Under the pieces are notes generated by a model. The model saw nothing but the letters and a program-made list of their open reading frames with translations. It was not told the origin of the DNA and did not search any database. Positions 37,785 through 48,700 of a stretch of 64,000 nucleotides of DNA are shown here, in pieces. Both the position numbers and the translations under genes were made by a program. This DNA is from Flavobacterium collinsii (GTDB lineage Bacteria; Bacteroidota; Bacteroidia; Flavobacteriales; Flavobacteriaceae), in NCBI RefSeq assembly GCF_902804485.1, contig NZ_CADCST010000045.1:1-64000 (forward strand), in the 5' to 3' direction. Numbering within the stretch: the first letter of the stretch is position 1; every line of letters starts with the position of its first letter.

Positions 37785-38702
37785 ATGATTATAAAGAAAA
37801 AGAATACCTGGTTTAAAATGCTCTTTGAATGGCGAGGTTCCGTTTTGCCACAGCTTCTCCCTAGACTTTTATTATTACTGCTGTTTTCCTTTGTCGTCGT
37901 TTATTTTAAACCCTGGCTCCTTCACTATAATCTGCACATCAATCCTGCTATTTTTACATTATTTGGAATTGCACTGGCCATTTTCCTCGGTTTTAGAAAC
38001 AGTGTGAGTTACGATCGTTTTTGGGAAGGACGAAAACTTTGGGGTGCATTACTCAACGATACCCGATCTCTTGCCCGACAAAGCATCACTCTTGTCCCAG
38101 ACAAAGAATACGATGCCAAACGCGAAAAATTCACTAATTTGCTTATTTCATTTGTATACAGTCTCAAACATCAGCTTCGGGAAACCAATTCTGATGCCGA
38201 TATGAGTCGATTACTACCCAAAGAGTTTGCCGACCAATTAAGAGAAACTCGCTATAAACCAATACTTATCTTAAGAGAATTGGGACTTTGGGTAAAAGAT
38301 GCCAAAGCTGAAAATAAAATAGACAGTGTTACACAACTGGCTTTTGAAGAAAATCTCAATAAACTGTCCGATATTGTTGGTGGATGTGAGCGAATTGCCG
38401 GTACACCTATCCCCTACACCTACAGTGTATTATTACACCGAACGGTTTATATTTATTGCTTTTTATTGTCTTTTGGTTTTGTCGAAACTATGGGCTGGAT
38501 TACACCGTTTATCATTGTTTTTATTGCTTATACTTTTGTGGCGTTGGAAGCCATTGCAGACGAACTCGAAAATCCATTTGGTCTGCAGCCTAACGATCTT
38601 GCTCTCGATGCAATGTCTGAAATGATCGAAAACACCTTATTAGAATTAAACGATAAAAAAATAAATCCGGTAACGCATCATAAAAATTACTTTATTACCT
38701 AA
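37785..38702 (+). CDS. Bestrophin-family anion channel
   Basis: This 305-aa protein shows LFEWRGSVLPQLLPRLLLLLLFS (in pieces), then NPAIFTLFGIALAIFLGFRNSVSYDRFWEGRKLWGALLNDTRSLARQ, the bestrophin (formerly UPF0187) hallmark. Further TM segments are followed by DELENPFGLQPNDLALDAM, the conserved Ca-clasp-like acidic ENPFG region. Bacterial members form pentameric channels, mostly anion or cation conducting in the inner membrane. It is encoded 31 bases upstream of a two-component system, so it may share its transcript. Whether it is functionally linked to that system is open. Confidence 0.9.
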   Translation: MIIKKKNTWFKMLFEWRGSVLPQLLPRLLLLLLFSFVVVYFKPWLLHYNLHINPAIFTLFGIALAIFLGFRNSVSYDRFWEGRKLWGALLNDTRSLARQSITLVPDKEYDAKREKFTNLLISFVYSLKHQLRETNSDADMSRLLPKEFADQLRETRYKPILILRELGLWVKDAKAENKIDSVTQLAFEENLNKLSDIVGGCERIAGTPIPYTYSVLLHRTVYIYCFLLSFGFVETMGWITPFIIVFIAYTFVALEAIADELENPFGLQPNDLALDAMSEMIENTLLELNDKKINPVTHHKNYFIT

Positions 38703-38733
38703 AGAGGAATCACACCTCAATTATATTTCGAAT

Positions 38734-39417
38734 ATGAACAGAGTGTTATTAGTTGAAGACGATCCCAGAGTTGCATCATTTATCACAAGAGGATTAGAAG
38801 AACATTTGTATGAAGTTAAAACCATTACCAAAGGTTTTGAAGCCATCAAAGAGGTCATGGAAAACGAGTACAATATCATTATTCTTGATATCATGCTTCC
38901 GGACATTACCGGCTTTGAAGTTTGCGAAGTTTTACGAAGCAGAAAAATTATAGTGCCTATCCTAATTTTAAGTGCACTCGATACACCACAGGAAAAAGTA
39001 AAAGGTTTACAATCCGGAGCCGACGATTATCTCGCCAAACCCTTTTTGTTTGAAGAACTTTTGGCCCGAATTAATGCACAGCTTCGTCGTGCCGAATTTA
39101 GTACCGGAATTCTCGATTTTCAGTCGTATGCCGGAATCGAAATTAATATGAAAGAACAAAGTGCCACAAGAGACGGCAAAGAGCTCAACCTTTCGTCAAG
39201 AGAACTCAAACTCCTGATTTTCTTTATGAAAAATCGCGAAACGGCCTTATCAAGAGTGGCCATTGCACAGGCGGTCTGGAACATTGATTTTGACAGTACC
39301 TCTAATACTGTTGACGTGTACATTAATTACCTGCGAAATAAAATCGACAAGAACTTCCCTACTCCACTTATTCATACGATAAAAGGAACCGGGTATATGT
39401 TGAAGCAGAAGAGTTGA
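38734..39417 (+). CDS. OmpR/PhoB-family response regulator (second)
   Basis: This 227-aa protein has a receiver domain with Asp9-Asp10, phospho-acceptor Asp52 (IIILDIMLPDITG), Ser in LSALD and Lys in YLAKPF. The winged helix ends VDVYINYLRNKIDKNF...IHTIKGTGYML. It is a paralogue of the regulator at 2846. It is separated from its kinase by 264 bases holding a heptamer microsatellite, unlike the ATGA overlap in the first system. Candidate targets are the Oar-like receptor and efflux genes nearby, given the CTAAT-type repeats at 41126-41164. Confidence 0.92.
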   Translation: MNRVLLVEDDPRVASFITRGLEEHLYEVKTITKGFEAIKEVMENEYNIIILDIMLPDITGFEVCEVLRSRKIIVPILILSALDTPQEKVKGLQSGADDYLAKPFLFEELLARINAQLRRAEFSTGILDFQSYAGIEINMKEQSATRDGKELNLSSRELKLLIFFMKNRETALSRVAIAQAVWNIDFDSTSNTVDVYINYLRNKIDKNFPTPLIHTIKGTGYMLKQKS

Positions 39418-39548
39418 AAGAGTAAAGAGTAAAGAGTAAAGAGTAAAGAGTAAAGAGTAAAGAGTAAAGAATAAAGAGTGAAGAATAAAGAGTGAAGAAT
39501 AAAGAGTGAAGAATAAAGAGTGAAGAGTGAAGAGTGAAGAGCAAAGAT
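39412..39548 (+). repeat. Heptamer microsatellite (AAGAGTA/AAGAGTG/AAGAATA)
   Basis: About 18 perfect or one-off heptamers are present. The first seven are uniform and the later ones alternate as a 14-base higher-order unit. It starts at the very stop codon of the response regulator and fills half the gap to the kinase. Read on the other strand it opens a long low-complexity frame that I regard as spurious. Confidence 0.9.
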
Positions 39549-39681
39549 TAAAAATTTGCTGAATCTGGTAACCCGAGCGATAGCGAACAGGCGAAGCAAT
39601 CTGCGAGAGGAAATAAATACATCGCTATTCCTACTTATTTTGAATTATGTTCCCATATATTAAAAACAGACCTAAAGCGTT

Positions 39682-41049
39682 ATGAATCTTAAAAATAAAT
39701 TAGCGGTAAATTCTACCCTGCTTTTTGCTTTTATCGTCGGATTACTGATGACCGGATCATTCCTGCTTTTCAGAAGTCATATGAAAGATCTTTATTATGA
39801 CAATCTGGAAGATCATGCCTTGACCGCTGCTTTATTTTATTTTAAGAAGGATGAAATAAAAGAATTTACAAACGAACGATACCATGAGATTGAAGTTCAA
39901 TACCACCGAATCAATAATGAATCCATTCGGGTTTACGATGCTAAAACCAAAAAATTATACTTAAAAGATTCAATTGATATTGAGCTTAGCGACCATGAAC
40001 TGAATAGTATTGTAAAAAACAAAATAGAATCGTTTACCATAAAGAACAGGCAGTTTGTAGGTTTATTTTACAAAGACAATCAGGGCGATTTTATAATTGT
40101 AGTCTCTGGTATCAATCACACCGGTAACCGACAGCTTGAGATTCTGGGTCTAATGTTTATCCTTTTTTACCTGGCAGGCATTCCCCTAAATTATCTTTTG
40201 GGAACATTTTTAGCCAAACAAACCTTCCGTCCATTTAAAGAAGTCATTGCAAAAGTAAATACCATCACCACCGAAAATCTGCATTCGAGATTAGAAGTGC
40301 AGCAAGCTCAGGAGAAAGATGAAATTAAAGAACTTGTAACCACTTTCAATTATCTCTTAGAAAGACTTGAAACCGGTGTGATGACGCAGAAAAATTTTCT
40401 AAAAAACGCCTCACACGAGCTCAAAACTCCCTTGACCATCATCATTGGTGATATTGACGTATCCCTGCAACAACCCAGAACCAACGAGCAATATGAAGAA
40501 ATTTTAAAATCTCTTAAAAAAGACACACTGCATTTAAAATCAACCTTAGATGGTCTTCTGGTACTATCGGGACTTCAGCTGTCTGAACCTCAGCAAATGG
40601 AAACCATAAGGATTGATGAAATACTATGGAATGTACTGGAGAAAAAAGCAATTGAATACCCCGAATCTAAAGTATCAGTAGATCTAAGTGCTTTAGCCGA
40701 TCGTGAAAATTTACTTTCGGTTCATGCCAATAAACATATGCTTTTTATAGTCCTTTACAATATTATAGACAATGCAATTAAGTTTTCATCTCCAAAACCG
40801 GTAAATATTTTAACTTTCTCTGAGCACAATAAACTTTTAATACAAATTACAGATCAGGGTTCCGGAATTTCAGAACAGGACAAAGAATCTATTTTTGATC
40901 TTTTTTTCAGAAGCGACCATACCCGCCACATACAAGGACAAGGTTTAGGTCTCTTCATTACCATGCAGATACTCAAACTGCATCATATTAATGTTAGAGT
41001 AGATTCTGAAGTTGGAAAAGGTACTTCTGTTACCTTAATATTTCCATAA
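39682..41049 (+). CDS. Sensor histidine kinase (second), HAMP type
   Basis: This 455-aa protein has TM1 at about 10-30, a periplasmic sensor of about 120 residues, and TM2 at about 152-172 (LGLMFILFYLAGIPLNYLLG). HAMP follows, then HisKA with His245 in ASHELKTP. HATPase boxes are IVLYNIIDNAIKFS, DQGSGI and GQGLGLFI. The length and layout match the kinase at 3526. The sensor contains no clear ligand site. It faces the Oar-like receptor gene 294 bases downstream and is the natural partner of the regulator at 38734. Confidence 0.92.
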   Translation: MNLKNKLAVNSTLLFAFIVGLLMTGSFLLFRSHMKDLYYDNLEDHALTAALFYFKKDEIKEFTNERYHEIEVQYHRINNESIRVYDAKTKKLYLKDSIDIELSDHELNSIVKNKIESFTIKNRQFVGLFYKDNQGDFIIVVSGINHTGNRQLEILGLMFILFYLAGIPLNYLLGTFLAKQTFRPFKEVIAKVNTITTENLHSRLEVQQAQEKDEIKELVTTFNYLLERLETGVMTQKNFLKNASHELKTPLTIIIGDIDVSLQQPRTNEQYEEILKSLKKDTLHLKSTLDGLLVLSGLQLSEPQQMETIRIDEILWNVLEKKAIEYPESKVSVDLSALADRENLLSVHANKHMLFIVLYNIIDNAIKFSSPKPVNILTFSEHNKLLIQITDQGSGISEQDKESIFDLFFRSDHTRHIQGQGLGLFITMQILKLHHINVRVDSEVGKGTSVTLIFP

Positions 41050-41125
41050 TCTGATTCGTTTCTCTGCTATAGTAGCAGGACTTAATCCAGTCTGTTTTTG
41101 CAGTTGGTAACCTTTACTTAACACT

Positions 41126-41164
41126 CTAATCTTTCTTTAATCTACTTTAAATACAACTCTAATC
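41126..41164 (+). promoter_or_regulatory. CTAATC-type direct repeats, candidate response-regulator operator
   Basis: CTAATC at 41126, TTAATC at 41137, a weaker TTAAAT near 41147 and CTAATC at 41159 span exactly 33 bases, the same span as the array at 5138-5175. They lie upstream of the Oar-like receptor and downstream of the second kinase. Binding by the local regulator is inferred. Confidence 0.45.
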
Positions 41165-41343
41165 CGTTTGTTTTTAACAATTTACACAAATCATTGATTT
41201 TAAAGACCGAAAAAAATCTACAAACCTAACAGCTTGATAATTTTAAATTAACACTAACTCTTTTTATCATTTTAAGTTAACAAAAGCGTTAAATCCGATC
41301 GGAGCAAACTGAGTTTCTTTGTCAAATAAAAACTCAAAAATCA

Positions 41344-44300
41344 ATGACAAAACTAAAACTCATTTTTTCGGCTGTAATGCTCCTTGTTATGGGAAACATT
41401 TTTGCTCAGATTACCACCTCTTCATTATCTGCAAAAGTTAATGATGGTACAAGCCCGCTTACGGGTGCAGATGTTACTTTAACTCATTTACCTACTAATG
41501 CAGTGTACAAAGCTGTAACTGACAAACAAGGTAGATTTAGTTTCGAAAATTTAAATGCCGGCGGACCTTATGAATTAGAAATTAAAAGTTCTGCTACTAA
41601 AGACTACTCTAATGCACAAATACACTTAGCACTTGGCGATAATGACCTGCCGGTGATAGTGGTTGGCAAAGCAGACAACAATGTACTGGAAGAAGTTGTG
41701 ATTACAAGTTCTAAACCCTCTTCTAAAAATAACGGAACGAATATTAATGAAAAACAGGTCAATGGTCTTCCGTTAATCAATCGCGGGATTCAGGATGTGA
41801 CAAAATTAGTTCCTCAAAGTTCCAACAACTCTTTTGCCGGTACCAATTTCAGATACAACAACGTCACGATCGATGGTTCAATCAACAATGATGCGATTGG
41901 TTTTAGTCCGTCTTTAGGGGGACAATCAGGAACTTCAGGAATGCCGGGAAGCAGTACACGTTCCAACTCTATAAGTCTTGATGCTATACAGGATATTCAG
42001 GTTTATATTGCTCCTTACGATATTAAATTAGGAAACTTTTTAGGAGGAAGCGTTAATGCTGTTACCAGAAGTGGTAGCAACAATGTTACGGGATCGATTT
42101 ACAGTTACGGAAGAAACGCAGCTATTACAGGTCGTAACAATGCCGGCGACGGTTCTAAAATGCCAAATTCTTTTGGTGATTATCAAATTGGATTCCGATT
42201 AGGTTTACCGATTGTAAAAGATAAATTGTTCTTCTTTACGAATATGGAATATGCCGAAAGAACTGATCCTATATTTTACAATGCAGGACAAACCGATTCT
42301 AACGGAAAACTGACTTCATTGGTAGACAACACTACCGCACAACAAATCTCAGACTTCGTAAAAACAAACTACGGATTTGACACCGGAACTTTCGGTGGGT
42401 ACAACAACTTTGCAAAAAGTCAAAAATTCTTCAACAAATTAGATTGGAAAATTAATGAAAAACACTCGTTATCATTAAGAAACAATACCGTTATCTCACA
42501 GGCTTCTAACTTAGAGCGTGATGCGGCAAATTTCAGATTTTCAAGCATGGATTTCACGCAAAAAAACCAATCCATCAGTACAGTTTTAGAACTTAAAAGC
42601 CATTTTAACAGCCAATGGTCCAACTCGTTCATCGCAAGTTACTCGGCTATAAAAGATTATCGCGATCCAAAATCAAGCAATATCATGTTTCCCCAAACAG
42701 AAATTGGATATAATGGCGGAACCATCTTTTTAGGAAACGATCGTGAAGCAACGGTGTTTAATATGAAACAAAATACAGCCGAAATCACAGACAACCTTAC
42801 CTATAAAACCGGAAATCATACTTTATTATTTGGTACACACAATGAGTTCTACGACATCAATTACGGATTCGTAAATGCCCTTAACGGAAGGATATCCTAC
42901 AAATCTCTGGCAGATTTCTACAACAAACTTCCTACCCGTGTTCGTGGAACTTATCCTTTTGACGGTTCAACAAGAGATCAAATCTTCAACAATCCTTATG
43001 CACAGTTTAAAGTAAACCTTTACAGTGTTTATGTACAGGACGAAATTAGAATTGGAAACAAGTTAAAAGTTACTCCAGGTGTAAGAATTGATTATACTGA
43101 CTTGCCTAATAAACCAAAATTAAGCCCGCAGGTACAAAATTCTCCAGCTGATCCTAATTACGGTAACACGTATACATACACACCATTGAGCCAAATTAAA
43201 AACAACTTCTTCAGTACAGCATTGGTTTCGCCAAGAATTGGATTTACTTACAATGTAGACGAAGATAAAACACTTGTTATTCGTGGCGGATCAGGAGTAT
43301 TTACCGGAAGAATTCCATTTGCATGGCTAGGATATGCTTACTACAATGATGGTGTAGGTTACGGAAGTTATGACAAAAACAACCTTACTCCAGCACAAGT
43401 TGCTGCGGCTGGAGATCCTTTGGCTGCAAACGGATTAAACGGTTATCACGATGCAACGCCAAAAGTACAGGCCGATTTAGTGGATAACAAATTTAAAATG
43501 CCGGCAGTGTTGAGAAACTCACTTGCAATCGATAAGATCATCAACGGTTATAAATTTACCACCGAAGGTATTTATACCAAAGTAATTCGTGACCTGGAAT
43601 TTCAACAAGTGAATAAGACTGATAACCCGACTTATTTTTCTTATGATACCAACCACCAGATGCCAATTTATGCAGCCAATATAAATCCTGCATTTTCAAA
43701 TGCGTATTTATTATCAAACACCAACAAAGGATACCGATACAGTATTACGGAGATGATCTCAAAAACGTATGATTTTGGTCTTAACTTTATGGTGGCTTAT
43801 ACCTACGGAAATTCTAAAGATATTACTAATGGAATCCGTAACTCGATGGAAAGTAACTTCCAGATGAACCAGTCGTTAACACCAAATAATCCACAATTAG
43901 CAACTTCAAACTTCAATATCAAGCACAGAATTGTTTCAAATGTTGGATATGCTGTAAAAGTGGCCGATAACAATACCTTCTCAGCAAATGTATATTTCAA
44001 TGCTCAATCCGGAAATCCGTTTTCATGGGGATTTGTAAACTCTACAATTGCAGGAACAGGTCAGGCAGCAGGATTGGCTTATATCTTCAAAGATGCAGCA
44101 GAAGCAGCGAAATACATTGGTGTAAATGCAGCAGGAGTTCCATCGGCTACAGCAGCGCAGCAGGTAGCAGATTACGAAGCTTTTATCAATGGAAATGATT
44201 ATTTAAAAAGCAGAAGAGGAAACTTCACAGAAAGAAACGGTGCCACTACACCATGGAACATACAAGCTGATTTGAAATTAATGGATGAAATCAAAATTAA

Positions 44301-44559
44301 TAAAGCAGGTGCTTTACAGCTTTCATTCAGCATAGCAAATGTTGGAAACCTGATTAATAAAGATTGGGGAAGAAGCTATTTTGTTCCAAACACTTACAAT
44401 TCAACGGCAAATCTTGGGTTAACAAAATCAGGGAATTTAGGCGGAGTTGCTACTGGCGATCCAACTTATACTTTCCAGAAACCTTCGACATCACCTTATA
44501 CTGTAGATCAGTTAGCCTCAAGATTCCAAGGACAATTTGGAGTGAGGTATACGTTCTAA
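41344..44559 (+). CDS. Oar-like TonB-dependent receptor, 1071 aa
   Basis: A signal peptide (to IFAQ) is followed by a carboxypeptidase-regulatory-like domain (SLSAKVNDGTSPLTGADVTL, LPTNAVYKAVTDKQGRFSFENL, in pieces). A short linker leads to a plug domain (FRYNNVTIDGSINNDAIGFS, VTRSGSNNVTGS) and a large barrel ending FQGQFGVRYTF. The Oar/Cna-like group lacks STN and SusD partners and is often tied to cell development or protease sorting rather than sugars. Here it sits between a two-component system and a convergent efflux operon. No ligand can be read. Confidence 0.9.
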   Translation: MTKLKLIFSAVMLLVMGNIFAQITTSSLSAKVNDGTSPLTGADVTLTHLPTNAVYKAVTDKQGRFSFENLNAGGPYELEIKSSATKDYSNAQIHLALGDNDLPVIVVGKADNNVLEEVVITSSKPSSKNNGTNINEKQVNGLPLINRGIQDVTKLVPQSSNNSFAGTNFRYNNVTIDGSINNDAIGFSPSLGGQSGTSGMPGSSTRSNSISLDAIQDIQVYIAPYDIKLGNFLGGSVNAVTRSGSNNVTGSIYSYGRNAAITGRNNAGDGSKMPNSFGDYQIGFRLGLPIVKDKLFFFTNMEYAERTDPIFYNAGQTDSNGKLTSLVDNTTAQQISDFVKTNYGFDTGTFGGYNNFAKSQKFFNKLDWKINEKHSLSLRNNTVISQASNLERDAANFRFSSMDFTQKNQSISTVLELKSHFNSQWSNSFIASYSAIKDYRDPKSSNIMFPQTEIGYNGGTIFLGNDREATVFNMKQNTAEITDNLTYKTGNHTLLFGTHNEFYDINYGFVNALNGRISYKSLADFYNKLPTRVRGTYPFDGSTRDQIFNNPYAQFKVNLYSVYVQDEIRIGNKLKVTPGVRIDYTDLPNKPKLSPQVQNSPADPNYGNTYTYTPLSQIKNNFFSTALVSPRIGFTYNVDEDKTLVIRGGSGVFTGRIPFAWLGYAYYNDGVGYGSYDKNNLTPAQVAAAGDPLAANGLNGYHDATPKVQADLVDNKFKMPAVLRNSLAIDKIINGYKFTTEGIYTKVIRDLEFQQVNKTDNPTYFSYDTNHQMPIYAANINPAFSNAYLLSNTNKGYRYSITEMISKTYDFGLNFMVAYTYGNSKDITNGIRNSMESNFQMNQSLTPNNPQLATSNFNIKHRIVSNVGYAVKVADNNTFSANVYFNAQSGNPFSWGFVNSTIAGTGQAAGLAYIFKDAAEAAKYIGVNAAGVPSATAAQQVADYEAFINGNDYLKSRRGNFTERNGATTPWNIQADLKLMDEIKINKAGALQLSFSIANVGNLINKDWGRSYFVPNTYNSTANLGLTKSGNLGGVATGDPTYTFQKPSTSPYTVDQLASRFQGQFGVRYTF

Positions 44560-44582
44560 AGATTGTGTTTTATTTTTTTATT

Positions 44583-44617
44583 ATCCCCCAGTTCCAATCC
44601 CTATGGAGCTGGGGGAT
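44583..44617. terminator. Bidirectional terminator between convergent genes
   Basis: ATCCCCCAG (44583-44591) pairs with CTGGGGGAT (44609-44617). TTCTTTTT follows on the plus strand and an A/T-rich tail serves the minus strand. Confidence 0.85.
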
Positions 44618-44633
44618 TCTTTTTAACTTAAAA

Positions 44634-45764
44634 TTACTGCTCTCCTCCGTTTCTGAAAGCCATCAAAAGCGTGTAAGCATTTTTGATTACAATATCCGAA
44701 GAAGTATCGATAGCCGAAGATTTGATTTGACGATATCCTTCACTGGCAGTACCTAATTCAATTGGAAGCATTTTAAAATTGTGCCCGCCAGTTTTCAAAA
44801 AAACAAAAAACTTACCCTGCCATCTTACCACGGCATCTTCCGGAACTGTAAGAGCTTTTTCATTATCAAATTCTGCCTCGGCATTAATAAAAAGTCCCGG
44901 AATTAATGACTTTTCATATTGATTCACTTTACAAATCACCTCTGCTGCACGATCGTCATTCAGACTTTGATTGATGTAAGCAATTTTTGCCTTGTACTTT
45001 TTAGACGGATTAGCATTAGTGAAAGCCGTAACGACCTGCCCGACTGAAAGCAGTTGTATGTCTTTTTCAAAAACATTCATCATCAGGACAATGTCGCTCA
45101 TTTCGATTAACTCAAAAAGCATGTCGGTCGCTGAAATGTATTTTCCCACATTCACATTGATCTTAGCAACCAACCCATTGATTGGTGAATGAATCACAAC
45201 CGTTTTGCTTATCGTTGAAGCGGTGAGTTTTTTGACATTAATCCCTAACAACCCCAGTTTTTGGGCTAACGATGACATATAAATGTGTTGTGTCTGCATC
45301 TCAGTTGCATTCTGTTCCAATAGTTTATCACTACTTGCTTTCTTAGCATTAAGTTCCTTTTGTCGGTTAAACTCACTTTGAGCCAGTTGAAATTTTTCTT
45401 TCGCGGTAAGATAATCCTGTTGCAATTGTATGTATTGCATGTCCTCGACTACCGCCAATACTTGCCCTTTTCTAACATGCATACCTGTCATTAAATCCGT
45501 TTTTTTGATGTAACCTCCTAAAGGAATACTCACTGTTACAACACTCTTCGGAGGTACCGTCACTGTTCCCTGAAGCTGTAATATTCCTTTTACTGTTCTT
45601 TCTTCAGGATGACCAACAACCAATTTTGCATTTTGGATCTGTGCATCGCTTAATTGAATACTGTTTTCGGGTGTTAGTACTTTTTTACTTTGTGGTTCTT
45701 TTTTGTCGCTCTGGCAGGAAACCAGGCATAGAAAAACAAAAATGATACTGCTATATATTTTCAT
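44634..45764 (-). CDS. RND efflux periplasmic adaptor lipoprotein (second)
   Basis: This 376-aa protein has a lipobox with Cys17 (LCLVSC). A first lipoyl half (VTVSIPLGGYIKKTDLMTGM) is followed by an alpha-hairpin with QLQQDYLTAKEKFQLAQSEFNRQKEL, a second half (VIHSPINGLVAKINVNVGKYI), and beta-barrel and membrane-proximal domains. It is the last gene of the minus-strand efflux operon, 4 bases after the fused permease-channel gene. CusB/CzcB type; ion not determinable. It is a paralogue of the adaptor at 5326, with a clearly different N-terminus. Confidence 0.9.
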   Translation of the reverse strand: MKIYSSIIFVFLCLVSCQSDKKEPQSKKVLTPENSIQLSDAQIQNAKLVVGHPEERTVKGILQLQGTVTVPPKSVVTVSIPLGGYIKKTDLMTGMHVRKGQVLAVVEDMQYIQLQQDYLTAKEKFQLAQSEFNRQKELNAKKASSDKLLEQNATEMQTQHIYMSSLAQKLGLLGINVKKLTASTISKTVVIHSPINGLVAKINVNVGKYISATDMLFELIEMSDIVLMMNVFEKDIQLLSVGQVVTAFTNANPSKKYKAKIAYINQSLNDDRAAEVICKVNQYEKSLIPGLFINAEAEFDNEKALTVPEDAVVRWQGKFFVFLKTGGHNFKMLPIELGTASEGYRQIKSSAIDTSSDIVIKNAYTLLMAFRNGGEQ

Positions 45765-45768
45765 TATT

Positions 45769-48700
45769 TTATAAATTATTAAGGGTTTGCCAATTAATCA
45801 CGGCCTTATTGTAATCGTTAATCCTATCGAAATATTCATTCTTTATGGTGATCGCCTGATTGACTACCAAAACCCATTGCAGGTAATCGATATCACCGTT
45901 TTCCAATTGACTATTCGCTGCGTCGATAATTACCGTCGCGTTCTTTAGTCCTTCGTTTTCGTAATAAAAAAGGCTTTCCTTGTATTTTTCGATCTCGCTT
46001 TCGGCGTTACTAATCTCCGTCTGCATTTCAATCTTTGTCGTTTCTGCCCTCATCTTATACGTTTCATAATCTACTTTCGCAGCTTTGTTACGAGCTGACT
46101 GACTGCTGAAAAACAATGGAACAGACAACCCAAGATTAACATAACTAAACCTTTGACTGTTATTATAATAAACATCCTGACCTGAAGAACTCGTTTGTGT
46201 ACCAACAATACTCAAATTATTATACCCTATTGTAACATCGGGCATTAATCTGGCTTGTTCCGTTTTCCATTTCCACTTTGCTGCTTCTGCTTCATACATC
46301 GAAAGTTGTATCTGAGGAAGCGTTGCAATATTTTTACTTTGATTTAAAGCAACAGCAAAATCATTCTTGATCTTATCAGAAAAAGGCACATGAACGATAC
46401 TATCCTGAAGAACCGTATTAAACATTTTTAAGGTAATAGTAATATCTTTATTAACCATCGTTAGCTGGTTTGTATAAAACTGCCGTGCAGATTGAGAAGC
46501 TGTTTTTTCCAAAACATTAGTTTCTCCTGTTTTATAGCGCAGCTCTGATTTTTGTTCCATTAATCTGTAAATCGAATCGGCATAAGTCAGCAATTCTTTT
46601 TTACTGTTGAGCCAGATGTAATAATAAAATAAGTTCCTCACATTCGACTTAACCTGTTGCACGGTTAGCTGCGATTCTGCTTTTGCAGCATTGTGATGTT
46701 CTCTCAGTACTTTTTTCTGATTCGCATATACTGTTGGAAAAGCAAAAGTCTGACTAATCCCAAAACGGGTGTCGTTTACAGCACTGTTAAACTGACCATA
46801 ATCGGCGCTCAGAGATGCTTTAGGAAGATCAAAAGCTGTTTTTTCCAACTGTTCTTTTGATCTTTCATTCAATTGCGAAGATTTAATTCTTCTGTTATGC
46901 TGAAGCGCTATCGACAAAGATTCGTCAAGAGATATGGGTACTTCTTGTGCCTGAACCGAAGCCGTAAGAAACAAAGCCAGCAATAGTAAAGTCAGTTTAT
47001 CCATCTTATTTTTTTTAATTTTTTTTGAAAAAACTTTAGTATGATACGTCATTAAATAAATAGCCGGAAGTACAAAGAGCGTCAGCAAAGTAGCTGTAAT
47101 CAGTCCACCAATCACAACGGTTGCAAGTGGACGTTGTACCTCTGCTCCTGCGCCATTGCTCAAAGCCATAGGTAAAAATCCTAAAGAAGCAACAGCAGCT
47201 GTCATCAACACAGGACGCAACCTGTTTTTGGTTCCTGTAATGATAATTTGTAGCGGATCGGTAATTTCGCCGTGTTTTTGTATACGGTTGAACTCGGAGA
47301 TTAAAACAATTCCATTCAAAACGGCTACACCAAAGAGCGCAATAAAACCAACTCCGGCAGAAATACTAAACGGCATATCGCGCAAAGCCAGTCCAAACAC
47401 GCCGCCAATTGCCGATAATGGAATGGCTGTAAAAATGATAATTCCTTCTTTAAAAGATCGGAAAGCAAAATATAACAATGCCAAAATCATAAACAAAGCC
47501 GCCGGAACCGCAACTCCCAGACGGGATTTTGCTTGTTGCAGGTTTTCAAAAGTACCGCCATAGGTAATATAATAACCAGGCTCAAATTTGATCTGACTGT
47601 TTACTTTCTTTTGTAATTCTTCTACAATAGATTCTACGTCTCTCCCTCTCACATTAAAACCAACGATAATCCTTCTCTTAGCGTTTTCACGCTGAATCTG
47701 ATTTGGACCTTCCACTTCTTTTACAGAAGCAACCTGGTACAACGGAATCTGCATTCCGGAGCGGGTTGCAATCAATAAATTGCGAACATCATCAATATCT
47801 TTTCGTCCGCTGGCTTCTACACGTACCACCATATCAAACTTTTTTTCTCCTTCATAAATGCTTCCTGCTACAGCTCCTGCAAAAGCGGCATTTACCGTTT
47901 GATTGATGTCTGAAACATAAATTCCGTACTTCGCCATTTCAGCCCAATCATAATCAATAACAATCTGAGGCATTCCGGTAACTTTCTCCACATAAAGATC
48001 GGTAGCACCTTCTACTGTAGTGCTAATTGCGCCTAACTGCTCGGCATATTTTGCCAATTTATCGAGATCTTCGCCGTAAATTTTACAAACCAAATCCTGC
48101 TTTGCACCGGTCATCAATTCGTTAAAACGCATTTGAACCGGAAACTGAAAACCGGTCGTAACTCCGGGTGCAACTTCTTTAACGGTTTGAGTCATTTTAT
48201 CTGCTAATTCAGGAAACGAAGAAGCGCTTGTCCATTCTGATTTGTCTTTCAACACAATAATCATATCTCCACCTTCTATAGGCATAGGATCTGTCGGAAT
48301 CTCGGCACTACCAATTCTGGAAACTACTTTTTCTACTTCCGGATAAGTATTTTTTAATGCAGTCGAAATTTTCTCAATGGTTGCTGTGGTCGTCGATAAA
48401 TTTGTCCCCAGTAGTAAACGGGTTTCTACAGCAAAATCACCTTCTTCCAATTGTGGGATAAACTCACCTCCCATTCGGCTAAAAAGCAGCAAGGCAATAC
48501 CAAACAGAACGAATGCCGAGATCACAATTCCTTTTCTGACTTGCAATGCTCTGGACAATCCAATTTCATAATAAGATTCAAGTTTTACCATTATGCGGTC
48601 CGATAAATTGGGCTTATGGCTTATTTTCTTGCTAATAAACAAGGCACTCACCATTGGAACATAAGTGAGGGAAAGTATAAAAGCACCCAAAATAGCAAAG

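Noticed and set aside
39372..39599. Minus-strand 75-codon ORF rich in Leu/Phe/Tyr/Ser
   Set aside because: It is the complement of the heptamer microsatellite and has no start context or independent composition.
47156..47563. 135-codon plus-strand ORF inside the RND permease
   Set aside because: It is an antisense shadow of a well-conserved transmembrane region, with a Lys/Pro-rich composition typical of such shadows.
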